Positions 27,233-35,957 of a stretch of DNA of 64,000 bases are shown here, piece by piece. Numbering within the stretch: position 1 is the first letter of the stretch; each line of letters opens with the position of its first letter. This stretch comes from Cycloclasticus sp. 46_120_T64 (GTDB lineage: Bacteria > Pseudomonadota > Gammaproteobacteria > Methylococcales > Cycloclasticaceae): contig MAAM01000001.1 in the NCBI GenBank assembly GCA_002162695.1, positions 124,001 to 188,000 of the forward strand. The letters are read 5' to 3'. The position numbers were made by a program, and so were the translations under genes. The notes beneath the pieces were generated by a model, which saw only the letters and a list, made by a program, of their open reading frames with translations, had not been told where the DNA came from and did no database searches.

Positions 27233-28671
27233 GCAAAAAATTAAATAAAGGGTTTAAACAAAAGAAACGGCAAGCGCTTATTCGTTTGTTATTGGCGGCT
27301 GTATTGGCTGCATATTTAGTGTTCAGTGGCCAGTTTGCCTTATTGCTCGCCTTCCTTATGGTGTTATTTATTGCGAATGAATTATTTTTCGCCGATCATA
27401 ATTTTTATGAGCCCGGTAGCGATTATTTATACAGTTTTGACTCGTCAGAGACATTAGCGGCCGAATGGTCGACCGATGGTGCGCAGCTCAAACCAACGTG
27501 GGCTGCGGCTGAGTGTGATACTGCGCTGCTAGCGATAGAGGTGCGTCATCAATGGCTGGGTAAACTATTGGACCCATTCGTTACCTTAAGTTCGGCGGGT
27601 ATTGAGCGTCAGCAGTATTTTGAACGCTCGGTGAATGGCTTGCGCTATATTAATATCAGCGAGTTTATTCATACTGCTGAGCCGATCACCATTAAAGGTT
27701 GTCGTTGCCAATTAACAATAGAAAATAGTCAGGTTTTATTGTTTGTTAATCCCAGTTTGGATAATAAAAAAATATTAGTGCTTGCGCCACACGCCGACGA
27801 TGCAGAAATAGCCGCGTTTGGCCTATACAGCACAAACAACAGCGCGATAGTGACACTGACCGCCGGTGAGGTGGATGCTAAAGTATATGAATCAACGCAT
27901 ACCAGTGCTCAGCAGGCATCTTTATTGAAAGGGCGTTTACGAGCATGGGATAGCATGGCTGTGCCGCAGTGGGCAGGCTTAAGAAGCGATGATGTTATTC
28001 AGCTGGGGTATTTTTGTTTGCGTTTGAAAGCGATGCATGAAGCGCCGAATGAGCTAATCGCCTCTAAAACCGCTGGGGTGGATGATACACGAGTTTTTAG
28101 AGAATTTAATAGACAAACTTTGGCAACAGATCAGCATGGGCAGTCTAATTGGCTGAGCTTGATTGCTGATTTAGTCGAGTGTATAGAGCGCATCAAACCG
28201 GACATTATTGTGACCCCGCATCTGCAACTCGATCCGCACGAAGATCATCGCTATACGAGCTTAGCCTTGCGACAAGCCTTAATGCAATCGAGTCACCAGC
28301 CGAACGATATCTATTTTTATGCTAACCACTTGGTGAGCAGCGATATATTCCCATTTGGCCCTGAGCATAGCCTTGCTTCGTTAGTGCCGAATGTCGATGA
28401 GACGCTTTCGTTAGGTTCGGTGGTGTCGGTTCCATTGAGTATGGATACGCAGAAAAACAAAGCGGCCTCCTTGGCGATGATGCATGATTTGCAAACACCT
28501 TTGCGCTGGAAAAAACGTTTACGCTTTAAATTGCAATCGTGGTTTATTGGCCGCCCGTTGTCACCCTACGGTGATGATGAGTTTTTTAGAAAAGCGGTTC
28601 GTTCGAATGAATTGTTTTATCGTCAATCGCGGAATGATTTTATGCAGAAAACCTTGGTTAAGGACGTATAG
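27229..28671 (+). CDS. dnpA: PIG-L-family de-N-acetylase, DnpA-like
   Basis: A 480-residue protein with one N-terminal membrane segment pair (about residues 17-45), a ~130-residue middle part, and a PIG-L/LmbE zinc deacetylase domain. LAPHADDAEIAAFG holds the His-Asp-Asp motif and DPHEDHRYTS the second zinc His pair. It pairs with a Mig-14-like gene with a 4-base overlap, exactly the context of DnpA in the Pseudomonas LPS core cluster, where it affects antibiotic tolerance. The likely substrate is an N-acetylated sugar of the LPS core or surface glycan, inferred from context. ATG 27229 is chosen over an upstream in-frame GTG inside the previous gene. Confidence 0.82.
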   Translation: MSKKLNKGFKQKKRQALIRLLLAAVLAAYLVFSGQFALLLAFLMVLFIANELFFADHNFYEPGSDYLYSFDSSETLAAEWSTDGAQLKPTWAAAECDTALLAIEVRHQWLGKLLDPFVTLSSAGIERQQYFERSVNGLRYINISEFIHTAEPITIKGCRCQLTIENSQVLLFVNPSLDNKKILVLAPHADDAEIAAFGLYSTNNSAIVTLTAGEVDAKVYESTHTSAQQASLLKGRLRAWDSMAVPQWAGLRSDDVIQLGYFCLRLKAMHEAPNELIASKTAGVDDTRVFREFNRQTLATDQHGQSNWLSLIADLVECIERIKPDIIVTPHLQLDPHEDHRYTSLALRQALMQSSHQPNDIYFYANHLVSSDIFPFGPEHSLASLVPNVDETLSLGSVVSVPLSMDTQKNKAASLAMMHDLQTPLRWKKRLRFKLQSWFIGRPLSPYGDDEFFRKAVRSNELFYRQSRNDFMQKTLVKDV

Positions 28672-28679
28672 GCGCTGAT

Positions 28680-30122
28680 ATGTCTGATCTTGAATTAAAT
28701 AGCAGCGATTTAATCGCCATCAACGACGAGTCGGCGATTGAGCTGCCTTTCTGTATTAATACCGGCTCCTCACGCTTGTACTGTTCACAACTATTGCGTT
28801 TATTGGCTGGCAAAAGGCTGGTATGCAAAGGCAGTTACCAAGGGCAAACCGTGTTGCTGAAAATCTTCTTTGGTGCGTCGTATAAAAGGCGCTGTCAACG
28901 GGAGCTGGATGGCGTCAGGTTGATTCAGCGCGAAGGAATAAACACCCCGCGTTTAATTGCTTCGAATATTGATCATCAGGCAGAACTGGCTTATATCGTT
29001 TTTGAGTATATCGACGAAGTTGAAAGTCTCGATGAGCGTTTAAAAAAATCCTCGACAATTGAGCAACGTTTGACTGTTTTTAAACAAGCGCTAGAGCTCA
29101 TTGCACAAATGCATGCCGCATCCATTTATCAGCGAGATGTGCATTTGGATAATTTCCTGCTGGATGACTTAACCGTGTACTTAATCGACGGCGATCAAAT
29201 AGAAAGGGAAGCCGGTGATAATGGTCTAGCGGATGAGTTTGCGGTGAAAAATTTGGCGATGTTTTTTACCCAGCTGTACGCCTGGGAGCACTCGCATATT
29301 GAACCCCTGTTAGACTTTTATGTTGAATCGAGAGGGCAAGACTTTTCAACGAGTTTTTACCAGGATATCAAACGGCAATTGCTTGAGTATAAACAATGGC
29401 GAGAAAAGAAATATATCGAGAAAAAAGTATTCCGCCGCTGTAGTGCTTTCGATGTCATTAAAAATTGGCAGCAGTACTGTGTTTATTCTCGTGAGTTTGA
29501 TCAAGCGAGTGTTGAGCAGTTTATTGATAACCCTGATAAAGCCATCGCTCAGGGCGAGGTGCTAAAAAGCGGTCGAACCGCGATTGTGGTGAAGCTTGAG
29601 CTGAACGGGCAAAACTATGTCGTTAAACGCTACAATAAAAAAAGTCATTTACACCAATTCGCTAGAAGCTTAATGCCGAGCCGAGCGGCGGTGAGTTGGA
29701 AGAATGGCCACCTGCTTGAGTTTAACCATATCCCAACCGCCAAACCCTTGTTGATGTTGGAAAACCGTTGGGCTGCTTTTCGTGGGCGCTCTTACATACT
29801 GACTGAGTATATTGAAGGCTGCCACGCTTTTGATTATTTTGAAAGCAATCAACCCTTTGATGAGCGTGAAGCGGTAGCGGTAAAGATCAATACCTTGGTT
29901 AAACATCTGCATCTATCAGGTTTTGTACATGGAGATTTGAAGGCGCACAATATTTGGATTAAGGGAAATGAACCGATATTAATAGACCTAGATGGTATGC
30001 AAAAGGACAGTTCTAAAGATGCGACTATGGATGATTGGCAACGTTTATATCGAGAGCTAGCGAACAGTGATATCAAACAGGCCTTGTTTGCAGGTATTAA
30101 TTTGGCCGAGCTAAGCGAATAA
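28680..30122 (+). CDS. Tandem-kinase-domain protein of the LPS core locus
   Basis: A 480-residue cytosolic protein built of two protein-kinase-like folds. In the first (about residues 35-200) the catalytic loop reads QRDVHLDNF and the metal Asp is in YLIDGDQI. In the second (about 290-475) the loop is HGDLKAHNIW and the metal Asp is in LIDLDGM. Both keep the catalytic Asp and the Asn five residues later, so both may be active; the first has Gln-Arg in place of His-Gly. Pseudomonas has a similar-sized kinase-like protein in its LPS core cluster. The likely role is phosphorylating core heptoses, but the substrate is inferred. The next gene starts within its stop codon. Confidence 0.8.
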   Translation: MSDLELNSSDLIAINDESAIELPFCINTGSSRLYCSQLLRLLAGKRLVCKGSYQGQTVLLKIFFGASYKRRCQRELDGVRLIQREGINTPRLIASNIDHQAELAYIVFEYIDEVESLDERLKKSSTIEQRLTVFKQALELIAQMHAASIYQRDVHLDNFLLDDLTVYLIDGDQIEREAGDNGLADEFAVKNLAMFFTQLYAWEHSHIEPLLDFYVESRGQDFSTSFYQDIKRQLLEYKQWREKKYIEKKVFRRCSAFDVIKNWQQYCVYSREFDQASVEQFIDNPDKAIAQGEVLKSGRTAIVVKLELNGQNYVVKRYNKKSHLHQFARSLMPSRAAVSWKNGHLLEFNHIPTAKPLLMLENRWAAFRGRSYILTEYIEGCHAFDYFESNQPFDEREAVAVKINTLVKHLHLSGFVHGDLKAHNIWIKGNEPILIDLDGMQKDSSKDATMDDWQRLYRELANSDIKQALFAGINLAELSE

Positions 30123-31216
30123 TGAAAATTTTACAAATATCACACGGATATAATGCGCCATTTTTAGGTGTCAGCAACCACTATGCTCGTATGCTAGCCT
30201 CGAAAGGTGAGGTAACTACCTTGTACCTATCGGGTGACGAAGATGAGGCTGTGCGCCAGCAAACAGAGGGTGGGCAAGTACTCTTCTGGCAGCAAGATGC
30301 AAAACGTTTAAAAGGGGCAAAAATAGGCCTGATTTCTAAATTGTACAAACTGATTCGTGACGAGCAGTTCGACTTGGTTGTATGCCATCGCTATAAAGCG
30401 ATTTATATGAGTGCTATTTGCCAGCTATTAGGCCTCAAGTTTAAGCAAATAGGTGTTATTCATGGTTTTGGTGATTTCAAGCGGGTTGCCAGGCGTGCCT
30501 TTTTATCGCTATTTAAACAGCGTTTGTTACTGCTGGGCGTGTCGAACTCAGTACGTGATGATATTCGCCACTCGATGCCGGCATTTCCGGCTGATAAGGT
30601 ACAAACACTGTATAACGCCATCGACGTGGCCGAGGTTGAGTCAAAACAACTAGACAAGAAACCAGCACGCGCCTTTTTGGGCTTAGATGATGAAAAGTTT
30701 ATTATTGCTAATGTCGGGCGTTTACACCCCGATAAGGACCAAGCGACCTTAATAAAAGCCTTTGCTAGATTCAATAAACAAGTAGCCAATAGCCAACTGG
30801 TTATTTTAGGCAGCGGGCGTTTAGAGCAAACCTTGAAGACATTAGCTAGCGAATTAGCCGTGCAAGACAAGGTGATCTTTTTAGGGCAAGTGGCCGATGC
30901 GGTTAACTATTATAAAGCCTTTGATTTATTTGCCTTGTCATCGAATAAGGAACCTTTTGGCTTGGTGCTGCTAGAAGCAATGGTAGCAAAAGTACCTGTT
31001 GTCGCGAGTGATTGTGGTGGAGCCTCTGAGGTGGTGGCTGATGTCGGTTACTTATTTGAGTTTGCCGATGTCCCAGCCTTGAGCAAAGCGATGTTTGATG
31101 CCTATTCTGACGATAGCCAAGTATTAATTGAACGTGCCTACGCAAAGCTGCATGAACAGTACTCAATTACAGCAACGAGCCAGGTGATGGCTGAAAGACT
31201 ATTAAACAATAACTAA
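30122..31216 (+). CDS. Glycosyltransferase family 4 protein
   Basis: A 364-residue GT-B fold retaining glycosyltransferase. The N-terminal domain has KILQISHGYNAPFLGVSNHY; the C-terminal GT1/GT4 domain has IANVGRLHPDKDQATLIKAF and the nucleotide-sugar motif KEPFGLVLLEAMVAKVPVVA (EX7E type). It should add a sugar to the LPS core on the cytoplasmic face. Its ATG overlaps the previous stop by one base (TAATG). It is related in sequence to the following gene (shared HGFGDF and LEAMVAKxPVVAS), suggesting a tandem duplication. The donor and acceptor sugars are not predictable. Confidence 0.9.
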   Translation: MKILQISHGYNAPFLGVSNHYARMLASKGEVTTLYLSGDEDEAVRQQTEGGQVLFWQQDAKRLKGAKIGLISKLYKLIRDEQFDLVVCHRYKAIYMSAICQLLGLKFKQIGVIHGFGDFKRVARRAFLSLFKQRLLLLGVSNSVRDDIRHSMPAFPADKVQTLYNAIDVAEVESKQLDKKPARAFLGLDDEKFIIANVGRLHPDKDQATLIKAFARFNKQVANSQLVILGSGRLEQTLKTLASELAVQDKVIFLGQVADAVNYYKAFDLFALSSNKEPFGLVLLEAMVAKVPVVASDCGGASEVVADVGYLFEFADVPALSKAMFDAYSDDSQVLIERAYAKLHEQYSITATSQVMAERLLNNN

Positions 31217-31232
31217 AAAAGAAGATACTCAG

Positions 31233-32357
31233 ATGACAGCGCGAATTAAAGTAATGCAATTACAGCAAAAGTACTACGTGCGGGAAACTGACCTGCATGA
31301 GGAAATTGTTAAGGGTTTGCCAAGAAGCGAGTTCGACGTCAGTTCTGTTTATATGCGTGATAGGCCTAAAACTGGCGAGCTAGAAAGTGCCAGCGAGCAT
31401 ATCAAGTACTTTGGCTTATCTGCTAAGCAGATGAAAGGTTTGAGGATTAAGGCAAAAAAATATTTATTGCAATACAGCTCTAACGAGCAGTTTGATGTGA
31501 TGATTAGTCACCGCTTTAAACCACTCGATTTAATGTTAAAACTAAATAGAAAACTGAATATTCCACGTTGTATCAATGTTGTACATGGCTTTGGTGATTT
31601 TGACCGGTTTTATCGACGAGCCACATTAAGGCGTTATGTAGATGAAAAATGGCGTTTTGTGGCGGTATCTAACCCAGTGAAAGATTATTTGTTAGACCTG
31701 AAGTGCGGGTTTAATGAAGATAATGTCCGAGTCATTAAAAATGCAATTGATATTGATAAGGCGGTTATAGGCTTGCTGAGTAAGGAAGAAGCAAGAGCTA
31801 GGCTGGGGCTTGGCGAAAATGATTATGTATTTGGCACAATAGGGCGCTTAGTTAAGGTCAAGGGGCATACGTTTTTACTAAAGTCTTTTGCGCAAACCTT
31901 ACAGCATGTGCCGAATGCTAAGCTGGTAATTATTGGTGATGGCGGCTTGCGTGATGAGCTGAATATGGAAATTGAGCAACTAAGTCTCTCTGGCAAAGTG
32001 GTTATGGCTGGACATATTGAAAGTGCGTACCAGCTAATGAGTGCGTTAGATGTATTTGTTTTACCGTCACTAGAAGAAGGTTTTGGGCTGGTTTTATTAG
32101 AAGCGATGGTTGCAAAACTGCCGGTTGTTGCTAGTAAGGTGGGCGGGATCCCTGATGTTGTCGGTGAGTCTCTCGGCTCACTGGTTGAAGCACGTGATGT
32201 GGACGGGCTGGCTCAAGCAATGGTTGCGACGAATGAACTTAGTCCGCAGCAGCGCCGAGATGAAGGTGAAAAAATGTTTGCAAGGCTATTGAATGAGTAT
32301 TCAACGGTTGATTATAGGGATTCATATCGAGCACTAATTGATGGCAACGATTGGTAA
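31233..32357 (+). CDS. Glycosyltransferase family 4 protein
   Basis: A 374-residue GT-B glycosyltransferase, paralogous to the preceding gene. It has VVHGFGDFDRFYRRA in the N-terminal domain and GTIGRLVKVKGHTFLLKSF plus the EX7E-type motif EEGFGLVLLEAMVAKLPVVA in the C-terminal domain. It is the last gene of the long plus-strand run from glnE and converges on the DUF6625 gene 14 bases away. It probably extends the LPS outer core; the sugar specificity is unknown. Confidence 0.9.
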   Translation: MTARIKVMQLQQKYYVRETDLHEEIVKGLPRSEFDVSSVYMRDRPKTGELESASEHIKYFGLSAKQMKGLRIKAKKYLLQYSSNEQFDVMISHRFKPLDLMLKLNRKLNIPRCINVVHGFGDFDRFYRRATLRRYVDEKWRFVAVSNPVKDYLLDLKCGFNEDNVRVIKNAIDIDKAVIGLLSKEEARARLGLGENDYVFGTIGRLVKVKGHTFLLKSFAQTLQHVPNAKLVIIGDGGLRDELNMEIEQLSLSGKVVMAGHIESAYQLMSALDVFVLPSLEEGFGLVLLEAMVAKLPVVASKVGGIPDVVGESLGSLVEARDVDGLAQAMVATNELSPQQRRDEGEKMFARLLNEYSTVDYRDSYRALIDGNDW

Positions 32358-32371
32358 ATAGAGCCGGTTTA

Positions 32372-33262
32372 TCATAGCGGGTGAAAGCCCGTTCGGTTGA
32401 TGGTGAAACCTTTACCTGCTGAGCCAGTGGCTACATGGTTTAGCGTGTTCAAGCCGTCCCATGCAGCAGTTTCACCGCGTGACTTATCAAGCCAAGTATT
32501 AGACTTCCAATTCATAAAATGTAAATACATGAATTCTCTATTATCGGTGGAGTTGTGTAACTTACCATCCTTCCATATCCACTCTTCTGGGTGCTGCCAT
32601 TGACCATCAAACCACGGTTGAGGAGATAAAATAGTACTGTACTGTTCGGCAAAATAAGCGTGTCGTTGCAGAGGGTCGGTTAATCCGTATATCTTACGTA
32701 GCCAGGCTGGGTATTTTTTATGCCGGAGAAATACTTTGGAAAATTTAGACTCATCAATGCCGTGGTGTTTTTGATCTTCAAGTAGTTGCTGCCAACTGGG
32801 AATCTGCATGAAGGCCTCGCGAAATATAGCGCTATTCTTCATTAGGAATAAATGCCCCGATACCCGGTCCCAATGGCTAGAAAGCGAGCTGTACTTAGCT
32901 AGAAGTTCATCGGTATAAAAGTGCCGAATATCACCGTAAATAACGTCAATATCACCAAAACCCCAAAAATCATAAGTCTTGAGTAGTTCTTGGTGGATAT
33001 AACCGTAGGCGGGTTTTAGGTCACAAAGTTTATAGGCTGATGAAGGGTTAAATTTGATGCCAAGCTTTTCACTAACAAGGCTTTTATAGTCATCAAAGCT
33101 TGTATGGATAAATCGAGTATTGTCAGGGGCGTTATTAGGAGCGCTGCAGTCGCTAATAAATATCCAATTTACGCTGCTATTGGAACGGCAGGATTCTAGG
33201 TATAGGTCAAACCATTCAGGCCATTGGCCAAAATACGGGGTTAGAATAGCTATTGATTTCAT
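32372..33262 (-). CDS. DUF6625-type putative glycosyltransferase
   Basis: A 296-residue protein starting KSIAILTPYFGQWPEWFDLY, a pattern I associate with the DUF6625 family, which has a GT-A-like fold and is found in polysaccharide loci. A candidate metal-binding Asp-x-Asp occurs in FGDIDVIYGDI (about residue 107). There is no membrane segment. It is the last gene of the minus-strand block that includes an acetyltransferase, an O-antigen ligase, a GT2 and msbA. Glycosyl transfer to surface glycan is inferred from fold and context. Confidence 0.7.
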   Translation of the reverse strand: MKSIAILTPYFGQWPEWFDLYLESCRSNSSVNWIFISDCSAPNNAPDNTRFIHTSFDDYKSLVSEKLGIKFNPSSAYKLCDLKPAYGYIHQELLKTYDFWGFGDIDVIYGDIRHFYTDELLAKYSSLSSHWDRVSGHLFLMKNSAIFREAFMQIPSWQQLLEDQKHHGIDESKFSKVFLRHKKYPAWLRKIYGLTDPLQRHAYFAEQYSTILSPQPWFDGQWQHPEEWIWKDGKLHNSTDNREFMYLHFMNWKSNTWLDKSRGETAAWDGLNTLNHVATGSAGKGFTINRTGFHPL

Positions 33263-33266
33263 CGAT

Positions 33267-33887
33267 TTATTTACCGGTTTTTATTGTTTTGGCAAACGCT
33301 AGAAATGCCTGAATATCGGTGCTTAGTATTTTGTCCATATGTTGACGTAAAATATCTTCAGGCCAATTCCACCAAGAAATGCTTAATAACTGCTCAATGA
33401 CGTTCGCTGAAAAACGATAACGAAGGTGTTTTGCGGGGTTGCCAGCAACGATGCTATACGGTGCTACATCACGGGAAACGAGCGCACCATTGCCAATGAC
33501 GGCGCCGTGACCTATGGTGACGCCAGACAGGATAACTGCGTTGCCACAGATCCAAACATCATTACCAATGATGACGTCACCTTTAGTTTTCTCATGCTCG
33601 AAACCGTCTTTTTGCTCAAAAAAAACATTCAGCGGAGAGGTGCTGACCCAGTCGGAGCGGTGGTTACCACCCAAGTAAATTTGTACATTGGAGGATATTG
33701 AGCAAAAGGAACCAACTTTCAGTGTGGCACCACCATAGGACGGGTGAACCATGGGGACGCCGTAACTACCCCTGCCAATATCGAACTGTGGGTAGTCGCG
33801 CTTAAATCGTCTTGTTTGTCGTTCAAACTTAGACGGTTTTTCTTTAGCTCTAAAAAAACCAGCGATGAACGTTTTAATCTTTATCAT
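33267..33887 (-). CDS. CatB-type O-acetyltransferase
   Basis: A 206-residue left-handed beta-helix acetyltransferase of the hexapeptide (xenobiotic/CatB-related) group. Repeated hexapeptides are visible in IGNDVWICGNAVILSGVTIG and IGNGALVSRDVAPYSIVAGN, and the probable catalytic His is in GGNHRSDWVS. It should transfer acetyl from acetyl-CoA to a hydroxyl on a sugar, here most likely in the surface glycan. I chose ATG 33887, a 14-base overlap with the O-antigen ligase gene, rather than the earlier ATG 33926, which would overlap it by 53 bases; neither has a clear ribosome-binding site. Confidence 0.85.
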   Translation of the reverse strand: MIKIKTFIAGFFRAKEKPSKFERQTRRFKRDYPQFDIGRGSYGVPMVHPSYGGATLKVGSFCSISSNVQIYLGGNHRSDWVSTSPLNVFFEQKDGFEHEKTKGDVIIGNDVWICGNAVILSGVTIGHGAVIGNGALVSRDVAPYSIVAGNPAKHLRYRFSANVIEQLLSISWWNWPEDILRQHMDKILSTDIQAFLAFAKTIKTGK

Positions 33888-35058
33888 TATAGCGTTGAGA
33901 GTGTTTATGAATATCCGCGGCGGCAAGCATGGCGATAGGTAACCAGGTTAAAAACCATACCTCTTTCGGGCGGCTGAAAAAACTGCCACCCTCGGTCATA
34001 CCCGCAGCAATTCCATATATAAACATAGGGAAACCGGTTGCGACCAATAAATTGTGGGTGTTTTTTAGGTAAAGGCGAAACAGGTAAGCAATCAGGCTCA
34101 GCCAAATGACTAGACCAACTAAACCTAGTTGATAAATAAGGCCGATATGTAGGTTATGGCTATCAGAAAATGTAATGTTTAACGAGGGAATGAAGAATGA
34201 CATTTTGCTGCCAATACCATGGCCAAAAAATGGTTTGTTTTGAATATCATTGAATGCTGTGAGCCATATTTCTGGTCGGTAAGAAAATCCGCGTAGGATC
34301 AGTAAGTCATAATTGAATAGAGCGTAAACAGCAAAAGAGGCTATAAGGAGTAAAGTCACGTAGCTGACTTGTTTGTTTCTATGTTTTAACAACAGACAGC
34401 CAAAAGCCGCGGCCATTGCTAATAAGGGGGTGCGGGAATGGGTTTGTATAATAAATACTAATAGGCTTAAAAATATGACTATATAGAGTATTTGGTAACG
34501 ATGGTATTTCTTGCTTGTTAGGTAATGGCTGGCGATAAATGTGGCGAAGGCCCCGTATACATGCGAGGTTAATAGGGTGTTGGAAAGGCTGCCCGAACCT
34601 ACGATGCGTGAAGAGAGCGGAAGGCCTTGTTGGTAGTAAATCTCATACAGCTCAAGCAAGCCGAACCCGGCCCAGACGATTGCGGCGAGAAAGAGCGATT
34701 TCTCCAGAGTATCTTGCCGGTAGTGATGCAGGTAGATAACAGCAAGGCTGAATAGGACGATGTTGATGAGGTACCTAATGTCGCGCAAGTCGGCTACCTC
34801 GGTTTCATTCCAGAGTGCGCTGAACATAGCAAAAGCGCAGAGTAAAACAATCATTTGAAATGCGGTCGATTTCAGTGCCTTGAGAAAGAGCTTGGGTTGG
34901 ATGATGCTTATTAGCAGTGCTGGCAGTGATATAAAGAGGTAGAGCCGCGTATGGTAGCCGCTCCTGCTTTCGATAATGCATAAGAAGGTGAGGAACATCA
35001 TAAAGCCAATAGGTAGAATATATTGGCCTATTAGCCTAGCTATGGCAGGGTGACTCAT
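33874..35058 (-). CDS. waaL: O-antigen ligase/polymerase family membrane protein
   Basis: A 394-residue polytopic inner-membrane protein with about ten to twelve hydrophobic segments. The conserved periplasmic region near residues 270-310 (GHGIGSKMSFFIP, then SDSHNLHIGLIYQLGLVG) is typical of the Wzy_C/WaaL family, in which the His of HN-x-L is essential for ligating undecaprenyl-linked O-antigen to the lipid A core. Context with msbA and LPS core genes supports a ligase, but a polymerase role cannot be excluded by sequence. Its ATG overlaps the GT2 stop by 4 bases. Confidence 0.82.
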   Translation of the reverse strand: MSHPAIARLIGQYILPIGFMMFLTFLCIIESRSGYHTRLYLFISLPALLISIIQPKLFLKALKSTAFQMIVLLCAFAMFSALWNETEVADLRDIRYLINIVLFSLAVIYLHHYRQDTLEKSLFLAAIVWAGFGLLELYEIYYQQGLPLSSRIVGSGSLSNTLLTSHVYGAFATFIASHYLTSKKYHRYQILYIVIFLSLLVFIIQTHSRTPLLAMAAAFGCLLLKHRNKQVSYVTLLLIASFAVYALFNYDLLILRGFSYRPEIWLTAFNDIQNKPFFGHGIGSKMSFFIPSLNITFSDSHNLHIGLIYQLGLVGLVIWLSLIAYLFRLYLKNTHNLLVATGFPMFIYGIAAGMTEGGSFFSRPKEVWFLTWLPIAMLAAADIHKHSQRYNDKD

Positions 35059-35957
35059 TGTTTTTTATCGGGTAAGGCTAGGTGACCGATACCCCTAAGC
35101 ACCTTCATATTGTAGTTTTTTAGAGGGATTCGTTTTAGCAGCGAGAAGGCATAGCCCCGGTCTTTTTTTGAGGTCTTTAAAAACATCGTAATGAGTGTTT
35201 TGTTTTTAATGTAGTCATAACCGGGTTCGGATGAAAAGTAGCCATACGTTTGTAACAGGCTGTCGGTCATGAACTTGTAGTTTTTGTAGGTATTACTGCC
35301 GTGCTCACGATAATGAGCAACGATATCTTTTAATACGGCTATTTTATGACCAGCATGGGTGATCGTTAACCAAAGGTATAAATCCTCTAACCGGCATTCG
35401 GTATTGTAACCGCCAATTTCATTCAGAACGTCTGCCCGAATCATTACCGAGGGTGCGGCGGGAATGAGTTTAGCTTGTTTGAAAATAGTCTTGAAATCAA
35501 CCTCTCGATACTCTTTATGGCGTTGTTTCTGTTTTATGTTGCCATCTTGATCAATGCAGGTGATGTTTCCACCAACAACAGCAATATCATTTCTTTTTTC
35601 AAGGTAGTCGACTTGGATGGCCGTTTTGTTGGGCAAAATAATATCATCAGATCCTAATGGGGCGATGTATTTTCCCTTAGCCATTTTTATCGCTTTATTG
35701 AGGGTTTTGGTTAAGCCTTGGTTTGTTTGTCGTTCAAAATAGAAAGAGTGTTCTTGCTGTAATTTTTCGAGTATTTCAGCGCTACTGTCGCTAGATCCAT
35801 CATCGATAACAATGAGTTCTATATTGTAATAAGTTTGATTGAGAATGCTTAGAATGCACTCCTCAATATAATCTTGGTGGTTATAACAAGATACGATAAT
35901 GCTAACTAAGGGAGAGTCACCAGTCATTGAGGGGTTAACCGTCGGTGTTTTTTGCAT
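35055..35957 (-). CDS. Glycosyltransferase family 2 protein
   Basis: A 300-residue GT-A fold enzyme. PLVSIIVSCYNHQDYIEECI at the N-terminus, VIDDGSSDSSAEIL (nucleotide-binding Asp) and GSDDIILP (metal-binding Asp-Asp) are the standard GT2 motifs. It should add a sugar to lipid-linked or core oligosaccharide on the cytoplasmic side. The frame opens at ATG 35957, which overlaps msbA by 23 bases; an ATG at 35927, 8 bases after the msbA stop, gives a more typical start just before the first beta strand. Neither has a good ribosome-binding site. Translation is probably coupled to msbA. Confidence 0.9.
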   Translation of the reverse strand: MQKTPTVNPSMTGDSPLVSIIVSCYNHQDYIEECILSILNQTYYNIELIVIDDGSSDSSAEILEKLQQEHSFYFERQTNQGLTKTLNKAIKMAKGKYIAPLGSDDIILPNKTAIQVDYLEKRNDIAVVGGNITCIDQDGNIKQKQRHKEYREVDFKTIFKQAKLIPAAPSVMIRADVLNEIGGYNTECRLEDLYLWLTITHAGHKIAVLKDIVAHYREHGSNTYKNYKFMTDSLLQTYGYFSSEPGYDYIKNKTLITMFLKTSKKDRGYAFSLLKRIPLKNYNMKVLRGIGHLALPDKKQ

